Positions 23,165 to 36,660 of a stretch of 64,000 bases of DNA are shown here, piece after piece. Below the pieces are notes generated by a model. It had not been told where the DNA came from. It worked only from the letters and a program-made list of their open reading frames with translations, and did no database searches. Source of the stretch: Chamaecyparis obtusa (Eukaryota > Streptophyta > Pinopsida > Cupressales > Cupressaceae); NCBI GenBank assembly GCA_027943335.1, contig BSBK01006738.1, forward strand, positions 129,001-193,000, written 5' to 3'. Position 1 is the first letter of the stretch; every line of letters starts with the position of its first letter. The position numbers and the translations under genes were made by a program.

Positions 23165-23280
23165 TCCTCTAGTACACAGTCAAGAAATGTAACTGTCTAA
23201 TGATTATATGTAATGCTGAATGGATTAAATGCTTTATTCTTGGTAGAATTGAATGGAAGGAATAGTGTGTGTTAAATACA
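23165..23280 (+). repeat. ~110-bp direct repeat, copy 1
   Basis: The segment with 'tgtctaatgattatatgtaa' and 'ctttattcttggtagaa' recurs in the same orientation at 23,727-23,860 and 40,370-40,510. Confidence 0.75.
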
Positions 23281-24639
23281 ATCCAATCACTTATTGAATG
23301 CTTTAGAGACTACTGGTTTGACTGTCCATGTGCTACTAGTGACTGAGATTCATTAAAGGATACAAAACCCTTCATTTTGGGGTTATTGTGTGTGGATTCA
23401 AATGTAGGTTTGATTTGGTTAATGTTTAGAAGAGATCAATAAAGTATTTAAAGACAATCTTACATGTTTGGAGAGGTTTGAGAGGCACTTATCATGACTG
23501 TACCTTCACAAACATCGGCATAGACTAATTTTACTAAGTTTCCTTTCTCTATTTTGAGGTTTACTTTCTCTGCCACAGGGGTACATTCAGATGGTTCATT
23601 GACAAAATGATCCTTTGAATGGTTACTATGAATATGAATGATTTGATATAGCATATTGCTCATTTTACTTGAAGTTTGGAATAGCTTGTGCAAGGGTGAA
23701 AGTAGTTTTGATCATTTTGGTCGTGACTGTTCCTCTACATAGTCAAGAAATGTAACTATCTAATGATTATATGTAATGTTGAATGGATTAAATGCTTTAT
23801 TCTTGGTAGAAGTGAATGGAAGGAATAGTGTTTGTGTTAGGTTTCATTTATTATTGAATTCAATGGTGTCCAAGATGTGTTGAGGAGTTTGCTCCTTGTT
23901 TAATGTTAACTATTCCTGCACAATCCACTCATACAATAGTGAAGTTACAAAACTGAACTGATGGCATGTTTACAACAAAGAAATAGAATGATAATAATAT
24001 GTTGAAAATTCTATTCAATTTAATACACACCAAAGGACCGCATTCTAAATTGTTGTCACTAAAATGACCACATTCTACTGGTGTCATGCCCTAGCCTATG
24101 CTTTAACTCCATTATTTGATGTTATTGGTGCTTGTGCTCAAGGATATCCATTTTTTTGAAATGTTGACTGTGGTTATCAAATGGACAGCCCGTGAGCTTC
24201 GAGCTAGGTGCCATTTGTATTGATAGCTTAGGGCATCAAATGTATTTTATCATTGATATTTGATACTTTGTTAAAAGGAAATAGGACAAAGAACAATTTT
24301 TATTTAGTTTCTCTATTTTGATCCCTAACTGGCTTACAACCCTAGAGAAGTATATGCAGATTTACGGATGTAGTTGCAGGATACATAGCAGCTGATAATT
24401 CACAATAAATCCATGCATCCAATTTGACTAGCAATTAATAGAAAGAACTAGGGTCCTCCAATGGCCAAATCATCTAGACCTTGACTGTCCCCTCAACTAG
24501 TGAACCTTCAAAACTGGGCTATCATGCAATCGATGAGTGATCCTTCATTCTCCTGGTGAGCTTCTAGGTAGCTTCCATTTGTATATTTGATAGCTCAGAT
24601 CATCAATTGTATATTGTATCATTGATAGTTGAGACTTTG

Positions 24640-24819
24640 CTAGTATCAGTTTCTAGGTTCGATTGTGTATAATTTTTCCCATCAATGTTTCAGATCATAT
24701 TACATGATCCATCATCAGGATGCTAGAGAGAAAAGAACATGATATGGTGGATTATGTAGTATGATCCGAAACATTGATGGAAAAAATTATACACAATTGA
24801 ACCCAGAAACTAATACTAG
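24640..24819. repeat. Hairpin with ~70-base arms
   Basis: ctagtatcagtttctaggtt at 24,640 pairs with the complement of the segment ending ctaatactag at 24,819. The arms meet around a ~35-base loop with a few mismatches. It lies inside the left inverted arm. Confidence 0.85.
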
Positions 24820-25382
24820 CATTAATATGGATTGTGGAAATCTAATAGATCTAGTTGAGAATTTTTAAAAAGGAAATAGGGCAAAGAATGATTTTGATTT
24901 AGTTTCTCTATTTTCATCTCTAAGTGGCTTACAACCGTAGAGAAGTATATGCAGATTATGATGCAATTGCAGGATACATAGCAGCGGATAATTGACAAGA
25001 AATCCATGCATCCAATTTGAATAGCAATTACTACAAACAAATAGGGTCCTCCAATGGCCCAATCATGGGGACCTTAACTGTCCCCTCAACCAGTGACCCT
25101 TCAAAACTAGGTCATCATGCAATCGGTGAGTGATCCTTCATTCTCCTGGTCTACCCTACAACCAAACATATTGGAAATACACAATACAATGATAACAGGT
25201 CTTTCACAATCCCCCTTCCCTCAAGGAACACTATCAACCATCCCTTCCACATAGAATTTCACTATTTTATGAGTGGATTGTGCAGGAACAGTTAACACTA
25301 AACAAGGAGCAAACTCCTCAACACATCTTGGAAACCATTGAATTCAATAATAAATGAAACCTAACACCAACACTATTCCTTT

Positions 25383-28261
25383 TGTTGGTAGCTTTTCCTT
25401 GCAGGACCAAACTTGAATCAAAAGGTGGGCTTGATCCTCAAATTAGGCACTCAAGTTTGATAAGAAAAAATAACCAATTGATGAGGATAGAGAACCTCCT
25501 CCTTCTTCTTTGAGCTCCACATCACTCAGGTGGGTATTGCCTTATCTGCACACTCAAGACACATCATGATAAACAATAGGCCTGCAGATAGATTATTGTG
25601 GAATAGTCTTCAAACCCCTATAGGTATCATGTACCTCAATGAAACCAAGATCTCATGCAATAGCCCTACTTGCATAGAATGAGTTTGAAGACCAGAGACC
25701 TATACTAACAACATGAAAGGGAAAGGATGGAACTAAAACTAAATGATCTGAAGATGGGTTGAAGGACCCCCGAGATGTCCTAAGTCCTTGATAGACCAGT
25801 GCCTTGTCCAATGGGCCACAGAGTCAAATACCCTATTGCAATAGACAACTATGAAATAAGAAGACAATGTACTCAATGTCTTGATGCCTAACATCAATCA
25901 CACACCATGACCAAACCTCACTTTAACAACCCACTTGTGTATCCAAGTATGTTATTACCCATTCAAAGGATTTTAACCCTCCTCTTAGAAGAGACCTATA
26001 AATAGATAATACATTAACTAGCATCCACTGGAAGACAAGCATGACATATCTTTGATACCTCAGCTCATACATACATGAAAACTAATCCTAAACCAGTTAT
26101 CTCTGCAAAGACAACTCCACTTGCAAACACATATGCAATGCCAACAAAAAAATCAAACACCCTTGATGTATGATTAATGAATTTAGAATTCAAATGGAGA
26201 TAGCTTAGTAATAGTAAGAATATACTGAATCCTCATACATAAGACAAATCAATTACAATACATATCATATTCTCTGAGCCAACAAAGGAAGGAAGAACAC
26301 TCTATATGTAGAGAAGTCAAGAAAATCTACAAGAAAAGGACCCTTCATGGAATCAAAAAGGAACCCTTACAAAATCAAAATTTCAACCATATATACCACT
26401 ATCTGCCTTGGAATCCTAAATAGGATAGGATGCAACAAGCTTCAGATAGCTAGGGTTAGGGTTAGGATTTCACCCACCAAACCAACTGGAAACGGCTACA
26501 AAATAAATGCAGGGGATGAAACACAAGCAACCCAGAGAAAATGAATCTCAAACAGATTTGCAATCATCAAAATCTGTGAGAATAGTACAAAACAACAAGG
26601 AATTGCCATGCAGACCAGTCAAATCAGCCACCTACAAACACATCTCGAGCACAAAAACATAGGGTACAGACCCTTGCAGACAAACATGACACACCCTGGA
26701 CCACACTGCAACTGCAAACAGATCATTTCCCACCAGCTCCAGTCGCCTCTGCATTGATTTCTAGTCCTTCTTGTCGCAGGAAACCCTTCAAAAATTTGAA
26801 TTTGAATAATAACAGTCAATTCCATGGTGCTTGTAGCAAATTGGCAGTCGACGTTCAAATCTGAACCAACTTTAAGTCCTAACCATTAGATCTCATGTTT
26901 CGCGGTCTTTTAAATCTTAACTTAACTGCCACCCTAGGTTTACTTTAAGCGAACAAGCAACAAAGCATATCCTGTTTGTGGGATGAAAATCTTAACCCAC
27001 CTTTAACCTTGTGAACTCGTGACTGTAGGAAAACATCTAGCCTTGGCCCCACATCTAGCAAACTAGCGACCAAAGGTCACCGCCAGTTCATGAAACACTT
27101 TATCCATCTGCCAAAAATTTTAGTGATTACATGAACACTTGTTCACTAAACTGCTAAAACATTTAGAGAATCACCGATTTATTGTGTGAATGAGCAAGGC
27201 CTTTGGAAATTTGTCAGCCACTAAACACTTATCCCTACCGCCAAAAGACTGAGAAACTTTGACCGGGCCCGCATCAGGAAGATCTATGGTCGTCTGAAGT
27301 TCGCAAAGACTTCCAAGATTCTATCAGATTTCATGCCCACCGTCAAATGAAGAATCTTCCCCCAGCCCTGACAACCCTCAGACACGATACAAAATCAATG
27401 GCCATCGCAAGATCTTATGCATCTGACACACTCGATGAGATTATACGTCATCTGTCGATTCACTGATAGGATCAGGATGCACTGACACATCTGAAAGCTC
27501 AGGTCCCACTAACAACAAGCCACTGTGCAAATACATGGATGAATCAAATAGTGCCAACTATGCATATGTGTCAATGGACCCACCTACCTTCCTTATGAGA
27601 ATCAACGGCTGTCGCTATACCACTGCACTAAAGGTCAAGCATGTTATATCAACGGTATAATGACAGCCACAAGATTAAATCAAACTTTAAACTGCCTGAA
27701 TGCCAAGAAGACCGGTCCCACTGATAGGATTCCACCTCATACCATGTGGACCAATAAAAAACCTCCAAATTAGAAAACCTGGCAAGTGGACCCGCATGAG
27801 AAAAAGGCTACGTCATACAAAGAATCGATGGCTGTCTCAAAATCTTATGCATCTGACACATCGCTTGAGAAGATACACTCACCATTAGATGGAGATGGTG
27901 TCAGAGCTGGGCCCAGGAAAAATAAAGGCTGCCAAAACATAGGAAAATATTAAAGCATGACTTAGGGAAAATATTTTGGCAAGGAACTATAGGAAAATAT
28001 TAAAGGCCGCCGGGGTAAGGACTTAGGAAAAATTTAAATGGGGCCAACCAAAAATATAAAGCACATGTGAAAGAGGACCCTTAAGTGACCCATGAAAAGT
28101 AACATCAAAATAGAATAAGGCCAGGGTTTAGACAAAGGGTTTTTGTATGCAATGGCTATATTTTCAAAAATTTGAACCAAGGCTAAAGGTAGGGACCTAA
28201 AAATAACTACAAAGACCAGGGGAAAACGGCTAGAGCCATGAAATTTTTCAGGGTGCTAACA
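25383..28261. repeat. Left LTR (2,879 bp)
   Basis: TGTTGG...CTAACA. It contains cctataaatagataa near 25,986, a possible TATA box for + orientation; its complement ctatttatagg would serve minus orientation. The short agggttagggttagg run near 26,450 is not a telomere. Confidence 0.9.
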
Positions 28262-28262
28262 G

Positions 28263-28278
28263 TGGCTCTGTCTGGGGA
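28263..28278 (+). promoter_or_regulatory. Candidate primer-binding site
   Basis: TGGCTCTGTCTGGGGA starts one base after the LTR end, the expected spacing. The tRNA is not assigned. Confidence 0.5.
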
Positions 28279-28425
28279 TGTATGCCTCCTGTAGGCATAG
28301 CAAGGACCCAGATCTCTGGAAAAAGCAGACCACCTACTGGAAAAAGGGCACAGAGATCTCAAAAAACACAGGGAACAAACTAGGGAAAACAGGAAGGGAA
28401 ACTATATACAAAGTGTACACATTTT

Positions 28426-29880
28426 TTACAAAAAGCCTGAAACCTCAAACTTGAACCAATCTTTGCCCCTATCAAAAATTTGGTTTTCATTTTTTTCTTC
28501 TTGAGGTAAATTGGATACTTTATTACCATTTGTTTCACTAGGCATATCAATACTTTCAATCAATCCATCGGGAAAAACAAAATTTTTGTCTTCCTTCCCA
28601 TAGTGCAAGTAAAAATCTAAAGCATTTTCATCATCTTGCTCACTATGGAAGTAAAACTCAGCATGCTTATGAATACTATCATCAAATTGAAACTATTCTT
28701 TCTCTACTGATCCATGTATGCCATCAATCTGAAATGCAAAAGTCACATATTTTATCTGATAAAAGTCTTCATTCATACCTTGACTATGCATATCCTCAAG
28801 TGTAGCTGGTGGGAGTTCAAGAGAATAATCACATTTATACTTACACATGTCATCATCATGAAATTCTACAACATTTGAAACCTCCATGTGTTCCTCAAAC
28901 AATGGATTGATAATTCCATGTAATACTCCTTGTTGCACATTATGACCGAAAATGGGTTGAACATCATCATAGTCCTCATCATATAAAGTATTAGAAAACA
29001 CTTCAAACTCACTACCCATTTCAACCTCATGGAGACTTACAGCATATGAAGAAAAGTCAGAACAACATGAAGATTCACAGTCAAGATCACCTACCAAGCA
29101 TATAGTGTCCACAATTATATCTTCTTCATTATCTTGTTTAGGAAAACCATCATAGCAAAACCATGGTTCACTCCTAAACTCTCTTTTATATGCTGCAACC
29201 TCATCATCCAATGTAGGACCATTAGATAACCTTAAACTCAAACCTTCATGTTCATCCTCACTGATATCACATTGAATTACCATTTCTTTATCTTCAAACT
29301 TTGAGGACAAAACACCCTCAACATCTTCATACTCAAGCAAATTCACACAATGTACAAATTGAGATGCACTATTCCTTTCAGATTCAGAAAGTGAAAACAT
29401 ACCTTCACTGATAAAGGAATGTTCACCTCCATCATTACTTTCTTCCTCCCATGTTGCATCTGACTCATATGAAGACACCTCAACATCACTGCCTTCATCA
29501 CTCCAATTATCAGCACTTAAGGACATAACCCCAAGTGCATCATCAAGCCCAAGGCTGTCATCACTAAGTATCCAATCTCTGATACATATATAATACTCTT
29601 CCCACAATGCATGTGACCAACTAGTTGACTCATGGAAACAAAGATCCAAGAATAAACCAATGAACTCAGATACTGAAAACTCAACATCATCAGGAAGCTC
29701 ATTATATATATCCCAAAATCTATCATAGAAAAGAGATATGGATAGATTTTTTCTACATCCTATTTTCAATCTCATCAATGACATGCAATCCCTAAGGATG
29801 CCCTGCTCAAGGAAAGCAAGTTCCTCCTCAAACTTACCCATCAAACTTAATGCAATACCTCCATACAATTTTGCAGACAT
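28426..29880 (-). CDS. Acidic protein of unknown function, minus strand, one in-frame UAG
   Basis: A 395-codon frame (28,693-29,880) ends at UAG (28,693-28,695) and continues in the same frame for ~89 more codons to 28,426. I do not recognise the product. It is very acidic, rich in Asp, Glu, Ser, Trp and Tyr. The N-terminal ~130 residues look globular (FYDRFWDIYNELPDDVEF, then HALWEEYYICIRDWIL), followed by low-complexity acidic stretches (DATWEEESNDGGEH). No zinc knuckle, protease or reverse transcriptase motif is present. If the element runs on the + strand, this is an antisense extra ORF of the kind described in Tat-lineage gypsy elements. If it runs on the minus strand, the ORF sits where gag would be, ~465 bp after the LTR. 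Confidence 0.6.
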
Positions 29881-30344
29881 GCAACTGAAAACTTGAAGTA
29901 TGCAAACCTCTACTCACATCTTATCCTTTTCTTAGTGCTTGATCACTTAATAGGGAAACATCTAGACCTTGAAAAGTACCTGAGAGTTTTGTAGCAAAAG
30001 ACTTTAATAACTGGAAGGCAGGGCAGATCTAGAACTCATCTTGCAGCTCCATCAGACTCTTTGCAATATAGAGTCACCACCTTCTTGAAGAGGAAAATAT
30101 TTTGTACTTGTCTCTGTATCTTCTTTCAATCAACCAAAACTCCACCAAGTAAACATGCACTATTTATCAAAAGATGCACTGATCAAACAGAGAAATCAGA
30201 GCCACCACTCAACACTTAGTGAGAAGATTTTACAAATTTATTTTTTATATCTGACTCTTTGATCATTTAACCAGACTCTAGGATGATCCAACCAAGCAAG
30301 GAGGCTTGCTGTCTTTTACTTCTTCCCTAGTAGAGTCACAAATT

Positions 30345-33203
30345 TGTTGGTAGTTTTTCCTTGCAAGACCAAACTTGAATCAAAAGGTGGGCTTGATCCT
30401 CAAATTAGGCACTCAAGTTTGATAAGAAAATAGAACCAATTGATGAGGATAGAGAACCTCCTCCTTCTTCTTTGAGCTCCACATCACTCAGGTGGGTATT
30501 GCCTTATCTACACACTCAAGACACCTCATGATAAATAATAGGCCTACATATAGATTATTGTGGAATAGTCTTCAAACCCCTATAGGTATCTTGTACCTCA
30601 ATGAAACCACTCATGCAATAGCCCTACTTGCATAGAATGAGTCTGAAGACCAAAGACCTATACTAACAACATGAAAGGGAAAGGGTGGAACTAAAAGTAA
30701 ATGATTTGAAGATGGGTTGAAGGACCCCTGAGATGTCCTGAGTCCTTGATAGACCAGTGCCTTGTCCAATGGGCCACAGAGTCAAATACCCTATTGCAAT
30801 AGACAACTATGAAATAAGAAGACAATGTACTCAATGTCTTGATGCCTAACATCAATCACACACCATGACCAAACCTCACTTTAACAACCCACTTGTGTAT
30901 CCAAGTATGTTATTACCCATTCAAAGGATTTTAACCATCCCCTTAGAAGAGACCTATAAATAGATAATACATTAACCAGCATCCAATGGAAGACAAGCAT
31001 GACATATCTTTGATACCTCAGCTCATACATACATGAAAACTAATCCTGAACCAGTTATCTCTGCGAAGATAACTCCACTTGCAAACACATAGGCAATGCA
31101 AACAAAAAAATCAGACACCCTTGATATATGATTAATGAATTTAGAATTCAAATGGAGATAGCTTAGTAACAGTAAGAATATACTGAATCCTCATACATAA
31201 GACAAATCAATTATAATACATATCATATTCTCTGAGCCAACAAAGGAAGGAAGAACACTCTATATGCAGAGAAGTAGAGAAAATCTACAGGAAAAGGACC
31301 CTTCATGGAATCAAAAAGGAACCCTTACAAAATCAAAATTTCAACCATATATACCACTAACTAACTTGGAATCCTAAACAGGTTAGGATGCAACAAGCTT
31401 CAGATAGCTAGGGTTAGGGTTAGGGTTTCACCCACCAGACCAACTGGAAATGGCTACAAAATAAATGCAGGGGATGAAACACAGGCAACCCGGAGAAAAT
31501 GAATCTCAAATAGATTTGCAATCATCAAAATCTGTGAGAACAGTACAAAACAAGGAATTTCCATGCAAACCAGTCAAATCAGCCACTTGCAAACACATCT
31601 TGAGCATAAAAACATAGGGTACAGACCCTTGCAGATGAACATGACACACCCTGGACCACACTGCAATGGCAAATAGATCATTTCCCACTAGCTTCAGTCG
31701 CCTCTGCATTGATTTCTAGTCCTTCTTGTTGCAGGAAACCCTTCAAAAATTTGAATTTGAATAATAACGATCAATTCCATGGCGCTTGTAGCAAATCAGC
31801 AGTCGACATTCAAATCTGAACCAACTTTAAGTCCTGACTATTAGATCTCATGTTTCGCGGTCTTTTAAATCTTAACTCAACTGCCACCCTTGGTTTACTT
31901 TAAGCGAACACACGATAAAGCATATCCTATTCGCGGGATGAAAATATTAACCCACCTTTAACCTTGCAAACTCGTGACTACAGGAAAACATCTAGCCTTG
32001 GCCCCACATCTAGCGAAACAATGACCAAAGGTCACCGCCAGTTCGCGAAACACTTTATCCATCTGCCAAAAAGTTTAGCAATTACGCGAACGCTTGTTCA
32101 CTGAACTGCTAAAACATTTAGAGAATCACCGATTTATTGTGTGAATGAGCGAGGCCTTTGGAAATTTTTCAGCCGCTAAACACTTATCCCTACCGCCAAA
32201 AGACTGAGAAACTTTGACCGGACCCACATCAGGAAGATCGACGATCGTCTAAAGTTCACAAAGACTTCCAAGATTCTATCAGATTTCATGCCCACCGTCG
32301 GATGAAGAATCTTCCCCCAGCCCTAACAACCCTCTGACACAATACAAAATCAACGGCCATCACAAGATCTTATGCATCTGACACACTCAAGGAGATTATA
32401 CATCATTCGCCGATTCACTGACAGGATCAGGACCCACTTACACATCTACAAGCTCAGGTGCCACTGACAATAAGCCACTGTGTAGATACATGGATGAATC
32501 AAATAGTGCCAACTGTGCATACGTGTCAACGGACCCACCTGCCTTCCTTATGAGAATCAACGGCTATCGCTATACCACTGCACTAAAGGTCGAGCATGTT
32601 ATATCAACAGTATAACGACAGCCACAAGATTAAATCAGACTTTAAAGTGCCTGAATGCCAAGAAGACCGTTCCCACTAACAGGATTCCACCTCATACCAC
32701 GTGGACCAATAAGAAACCTCCAAATTAGAAAACCTGGCAAGTGGACCCACATGAGAAAAAGGCTACGTCATACAAAGAATCAATGGCCATCTCAAGATCT
32801 TATGTGTCTGACACATCACTTGAGAAGATACTCTCACCATTAGATGGAGATGGTGTTAGAGTTGGGCCCAAGGAAAATAAACGCTACCGAAACATAGGAA
32901 AATATTAAAGCATGACTTAGGGAAAATATTTCGGTAGGGAACTATAGGAAAATATTAAAGGCCGCCGGGGTAAGGACTTAGGAAAAATTTAAACAGGGAC
33001 GACCAAAAATATAAAGCACATGTGAAATAGGACCCTTAAGTGACCCACAAAAAGTAACATCAAAATAGAATAAGGCCAGGGTTTTTGTATGCAATGACTA
33101 TATTTTCAAAAATTTGAACTAGGGCTAAAGGCAGGGACCTAAAAATAACTGCAGAGACCAAGGGAAAAGGGCTAGAGCCATGAAATTTTTCAGGGTGCTA
33201 ACA
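30345..33203. repeat. Right LTR (2,859 bp)
   Basis: Matches the left LTR along its length with scattered substitutions and a few short gaps (for example near 30,609 and 33,080), and has the same terminal bases. Confidence 0.9.
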
Positions 33204-34230
33204 CCTTCCATAGTTGCAGGATACATAGGAGTCGATAATTCACAAGAAATCCATGCATCAAATTTTTATAAGGATATCCTACTAATCAATAGGAATTTTC
33301 TTGAGATGACCAATGATTATGCATTTTGATGGCAGTGTGCTAGTTCAAAAGGATAATATAAATCTGAAACAATTTTTTCTGATTTTCTCAAACTATAAAT
33401 GTGGTTAAAGGGAAAATATTATGGCCCCTACACTGTGGTTGTTAGCCTAATTAAGACAGGCCTACCTTTGCATATAATAAGAGGCCAACATGAAACAAAC
33501 ATCCAGAGGTTAGGGGGTTGTTCCCTGTCCATAATTTATTATTTAAGTGCTAAGTGATGATGGGTATATTGTGTAATTCATACCTAGTGTGTCTCTTTCT
33601 TTCTTTCCACATTTCACATTAGGAGTATATGTTATAAAATACTAATGAAATCAACTATAGGTCAAATCTAATCAAAATTGCAATATAAAGATTAAAATAG
33701 ATCTTGAAGAAATATGGGAACCATTTTTGATAGATATTGTACAAACGAAGAGAATACTCCAATGAGGAAATGCTTCAATGTGGAACAATTGAAGGACAAT
33801 ATTTTACTTTTATATGCACATCTGCAATGTTTTTGATATATTTCTAAGATAACAAAACCATAGAAAGAATAGCATATAAAAGAAAGTAAAGAATAATGAT
33901 CATACTTTGAGATATTGTGGAAAATTAAAGGAAAGAATGCTTGGTGGGGTTATCATGCAATCAGTGAGTGATCCTTCATTCCCCTCTTCCAGTGACCCTT
34001 CAAAACCAGGTTATCATGCAATCGGTGAGTGATCCTTCATTCTCCTAGTCTGCCCTGCATCCAAACATATTGGAAATACACAATGCAATGATAACAAGTC
34101 TTTCAAAATCCCCCTTCCCTCAAGGAACACTATCAACCATCCCTTCCACATAGCATTTCATTTTTGTATGAGTGGATTGTGCAGGAACAGTTAACATTAA
34201 ACAAGGAGTAAACTCCTCAACACATCTTTG
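33204..34230 (+). repeat. Left inverted arm of the CACTA, second part
   Basis: Continues the arm after the LTR element. It pairs with ~41,380-41,920 and ~42,540-42,780, for example 'ccagaggttagggggttgtt' near 33,506 with its complement near 41,815-41,835. The right arm has ~610 extra bases (41,930-42,540) absent here. Confidence 0.8.
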
Positions 34231-36400
34231 TTGTAAACATGCCATTGGTTTAGTTTTGTAATTTTGTTTTTTGTGTTAAATGCATTTAAATGGAATATTA
34301 AGCATAGTAAAATATGCTTAGTCTATTATTAATTGCAGATTAAATGCCCATAACACCTTTATCAGTTTAGCATGTTATTATAAGATACTAAAGAAGACTT
34401 GCTATTTGTCAAAGAAATCTTCACTATCCCCCACAATGAAGACAATGAAGATTGACCTCCTGCCCCACAACAAAGAATATTGTAATAAGAATAAGATAGT
34501 GCCAAGAAATATTTTCACAAATATGAAACGTGAGGAAAAGTAATAACATTAACAATGCCAAGATTCATAGCATTAAATTTCACCTGCGGATGAGTTTCTG
34601 CAGTGGGTTGCCCAGCATCAAACATATGTTGAGTTGCATTTGAGTTGTAACTAAGAGTATCATGTAGAATAGACCCTAAACTTTGAAAGCGTTCTCCAGC
34701 CTAGCAATTCAAAATTCAATCTAGGCAAGCATCAGTAAGTGAAATAAATTATAGACATCAACATCAAAATCATCATAATCATTAGACATAAATTATAGAC
34801 ATCAACATCAACATAATCATAATCATTTGGAGGGTATTCATTTTGGTCCTTGGATAGTACTATGTTTCTTGAAAGTTCTTGTGATATGCTTCTAAACTTT
34901 AAAAACATATTTTATGGCTTAATGATAATATAGATTAGTGTTTTTTTTTCTAATGGAATGTTGTTGATCATTCATGGTCTTTAAGAAACTTTTGATTGTT
35001 TTGATTTTTGAGTCTTGACGTTGTTTCTCAATGTGATATAGACTGACCACAAGATGGTTCAGTTGGTTCTCTCTTTATATTTAATCATTTTTCTTCTTCA
35101 TGGTGTAAGTGTCAATATGTTATAATCCAACATGAAGTGTGGTTCAAATGAAGTTGAACCAAATGTTGACCATGATGGCTATGATCATGATGAAGATAAA
35201 TATGAATATTAAATCTAAAATATGGCTTGTAATTTGAATTTTCATTATGAATGAAGAAACTATAGATTCAAGTTGACTCATTCTATGTTGTAGTATATTT
35301 GTTCCCTAGATCTACCATATTATATATGTGTAGCCTATAAGGGACATCTTCTGCTCATCCATGTATCATAGCTCGGTGAGAGTTCTTAGGAGAAAAACAA
35401 GATGTTAGTGGGAGATGGAGAAACCAATATCAGAACACCACTTGAAGCCTTGCAATGTTGAGAGTGGGATAAAAGCTACACTTGAGACCCTATATAAGGA
35501 ACAAACTTATTGAGCTTCACTTTGTTTCAAGAATAGTTTTATATTCAGTACTAAATAGGGTCAACCACGTGAAGGTGGAAGCTCATTTGGCCCCACCCCC
35601 CGCCCTAACATCACTCTAAATTCCCCATTAACATCTAACATTCATTTATTATTTCATCCATTAATAAAATGTAACATTCATTAATTATCACACAATAACA
35701 TTCATTCACACATTAATAAAATATGACATTCATTAATTATCACACAATAACATTCATTAACACATTATAAAATTTATGAACATTCACTATCACATAATTA
35801 AATTCATTGGCATATAAAAATCAGTCATTATCAATTAAGGTGCATAGATGACAATCATTTCTTTTTTTTCTTTTGATTTCTAGTTTTTAAGATATAATTG
35901 TAAGATGAGTATCGATATCATCATCATGATCATCTACCCTCTCATTAGATCTCAATGCACGCCTAGTTCTCTGTTGATGTAAAGGGGGCTCATCTGCAAT
36001 AACATATAAAAGGGTTAAATTAAAAACATTTTATTATAATTAAAAACATTTTAAACATTTTAAAGTATTTCAGTACTTTACAGGCCATAATCGTATAGCT
36101 CTTTACTTGATCTAGTCACATCATCAACATCAAGGTCAATTTGTCAATCCATGAGACTATGTGGGATAATCATGAAAGTAGTTTGGGTACCTACATATGT
36201 AATTCAATTATCTAACATTAGCTAAAAAACTCATGATACATATACTCAAAACCACATAGTAAGTACATTAAAAACCATAAGCATCCCATAGTAAGTACAT
36301 CACGAATTAATTAGATTAAGCATTGATTGCATAACTGCACATTTCTATCAAGAAATCAATATTAAATAGATTAAGCAGTGATCACATAACTGTACATTTC
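34231..36400. other. CACTA internal DNA 3' of the transposase gene
   Basis: No gene is recognised. 35,630-35,815 is a tandem repeat (listed separately). The rest is AT-rich single-copy-looking DNA. Confidence 0.5.
35630..35815. repeat. Tandem repeat, ~57-bp unit
   Basis: 'cattcattaattatcacac' with 'aataacattcatt' and 'acattaataaaatatgacat' repeats two to three times with decay at both edges. Confidence 0.75.
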
Positions 36401-36429
36401 ATTCATGTCATTCATCTTCTTCTTCATCC

Positions 36430-36660
36430 AACTAATCACCATGATCATCGTTGACATCGACATCATCACCACCATCGTCATTGTCTTCATCTTCATCATC
36501 GTCATCATCATCGGCATCAGCATCAGCATCAGCATCATCATCTTCATCATCATCATCATCATCAGTAACATCATCATCATCATCATCATCATCATCAGTA
36601 GCATCATTAGTAGCATCATCAGTAGCATCATCATTGTCATCATCTTCTTCTTCTTCAAGA
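36430..36660. repeat. (TCA/ATC)n trinucleotide expansion encoding the poly-Asp tail
   Basis: Long runs of atc/tca with tcg, tct and agt interruptions. On the coding (minus) strand they read GAT/GAC/GAA, giving ~85 mostly acidic residues. The open frames seen on the other strand here are artefacts of the repeat. Confidence 0.9.

Larger units (their letters stand above)
22870..25382 (+). repeat. Left inverted arm of the CACTA, first part
   Basis: This segment is the inverted counterpart of parts of 40.3-44.2 kb. Examples are 'ggcctcatcatttttatt' at 22,875 against the complement near 44,190, 'gttgactgtggttatcaaat' at 24,163 against ~43,775, and 'cattcaattgaa'-type phrases near 25,340 against ~42,820. 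It contains copies of a ~365-bp unit (near 24,240-24,560 and 24,860-25,140). The arm is cut at 25,382 by an LTR element and resumes at 33,204. No coding function is seen. Confidence 0.8.
25383..33203. mobile_element. Non-autonomous LTR element with ~2.87-kb LTRs
   Basis: LTRs at 25,383-28,261 and 30,345-33,203 begin TGTTGGTAG and end GGTGCTAACA. The flanking 5-bp repeat is CCTTT/CCTTC. The inverted CACTA arm at 42,775-42,800 keeps the uninterrupted site, which confirms the boundaries. Internal DNA is only 2,083 bp and holds one long frame on the minus strand and no pol. This is a large retrotransposon derivative. Orientation is uncertain. TGGCTCTGTCTGGGGA at 28,263 looks like a primer-binding site for + orientation. 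Minus-strand TGTGACTCTACTAGGGA next to the other LTR also looks like one and would put the ORF in sense. Confidence 0.88.

Noticed and set aside
24240..25140. Possible CRISPR-like or satellite array of evenly spaced units
   Set aside because: The units are ~365 bp, diverged and without spacers; they are CACTA arm repeats in plant DNA.
26450..26470. Telomere-like agggttagggttagg, repeated near 31,408
   Set aside because: Only two to three units, and it is part of the two copies of one LTR.
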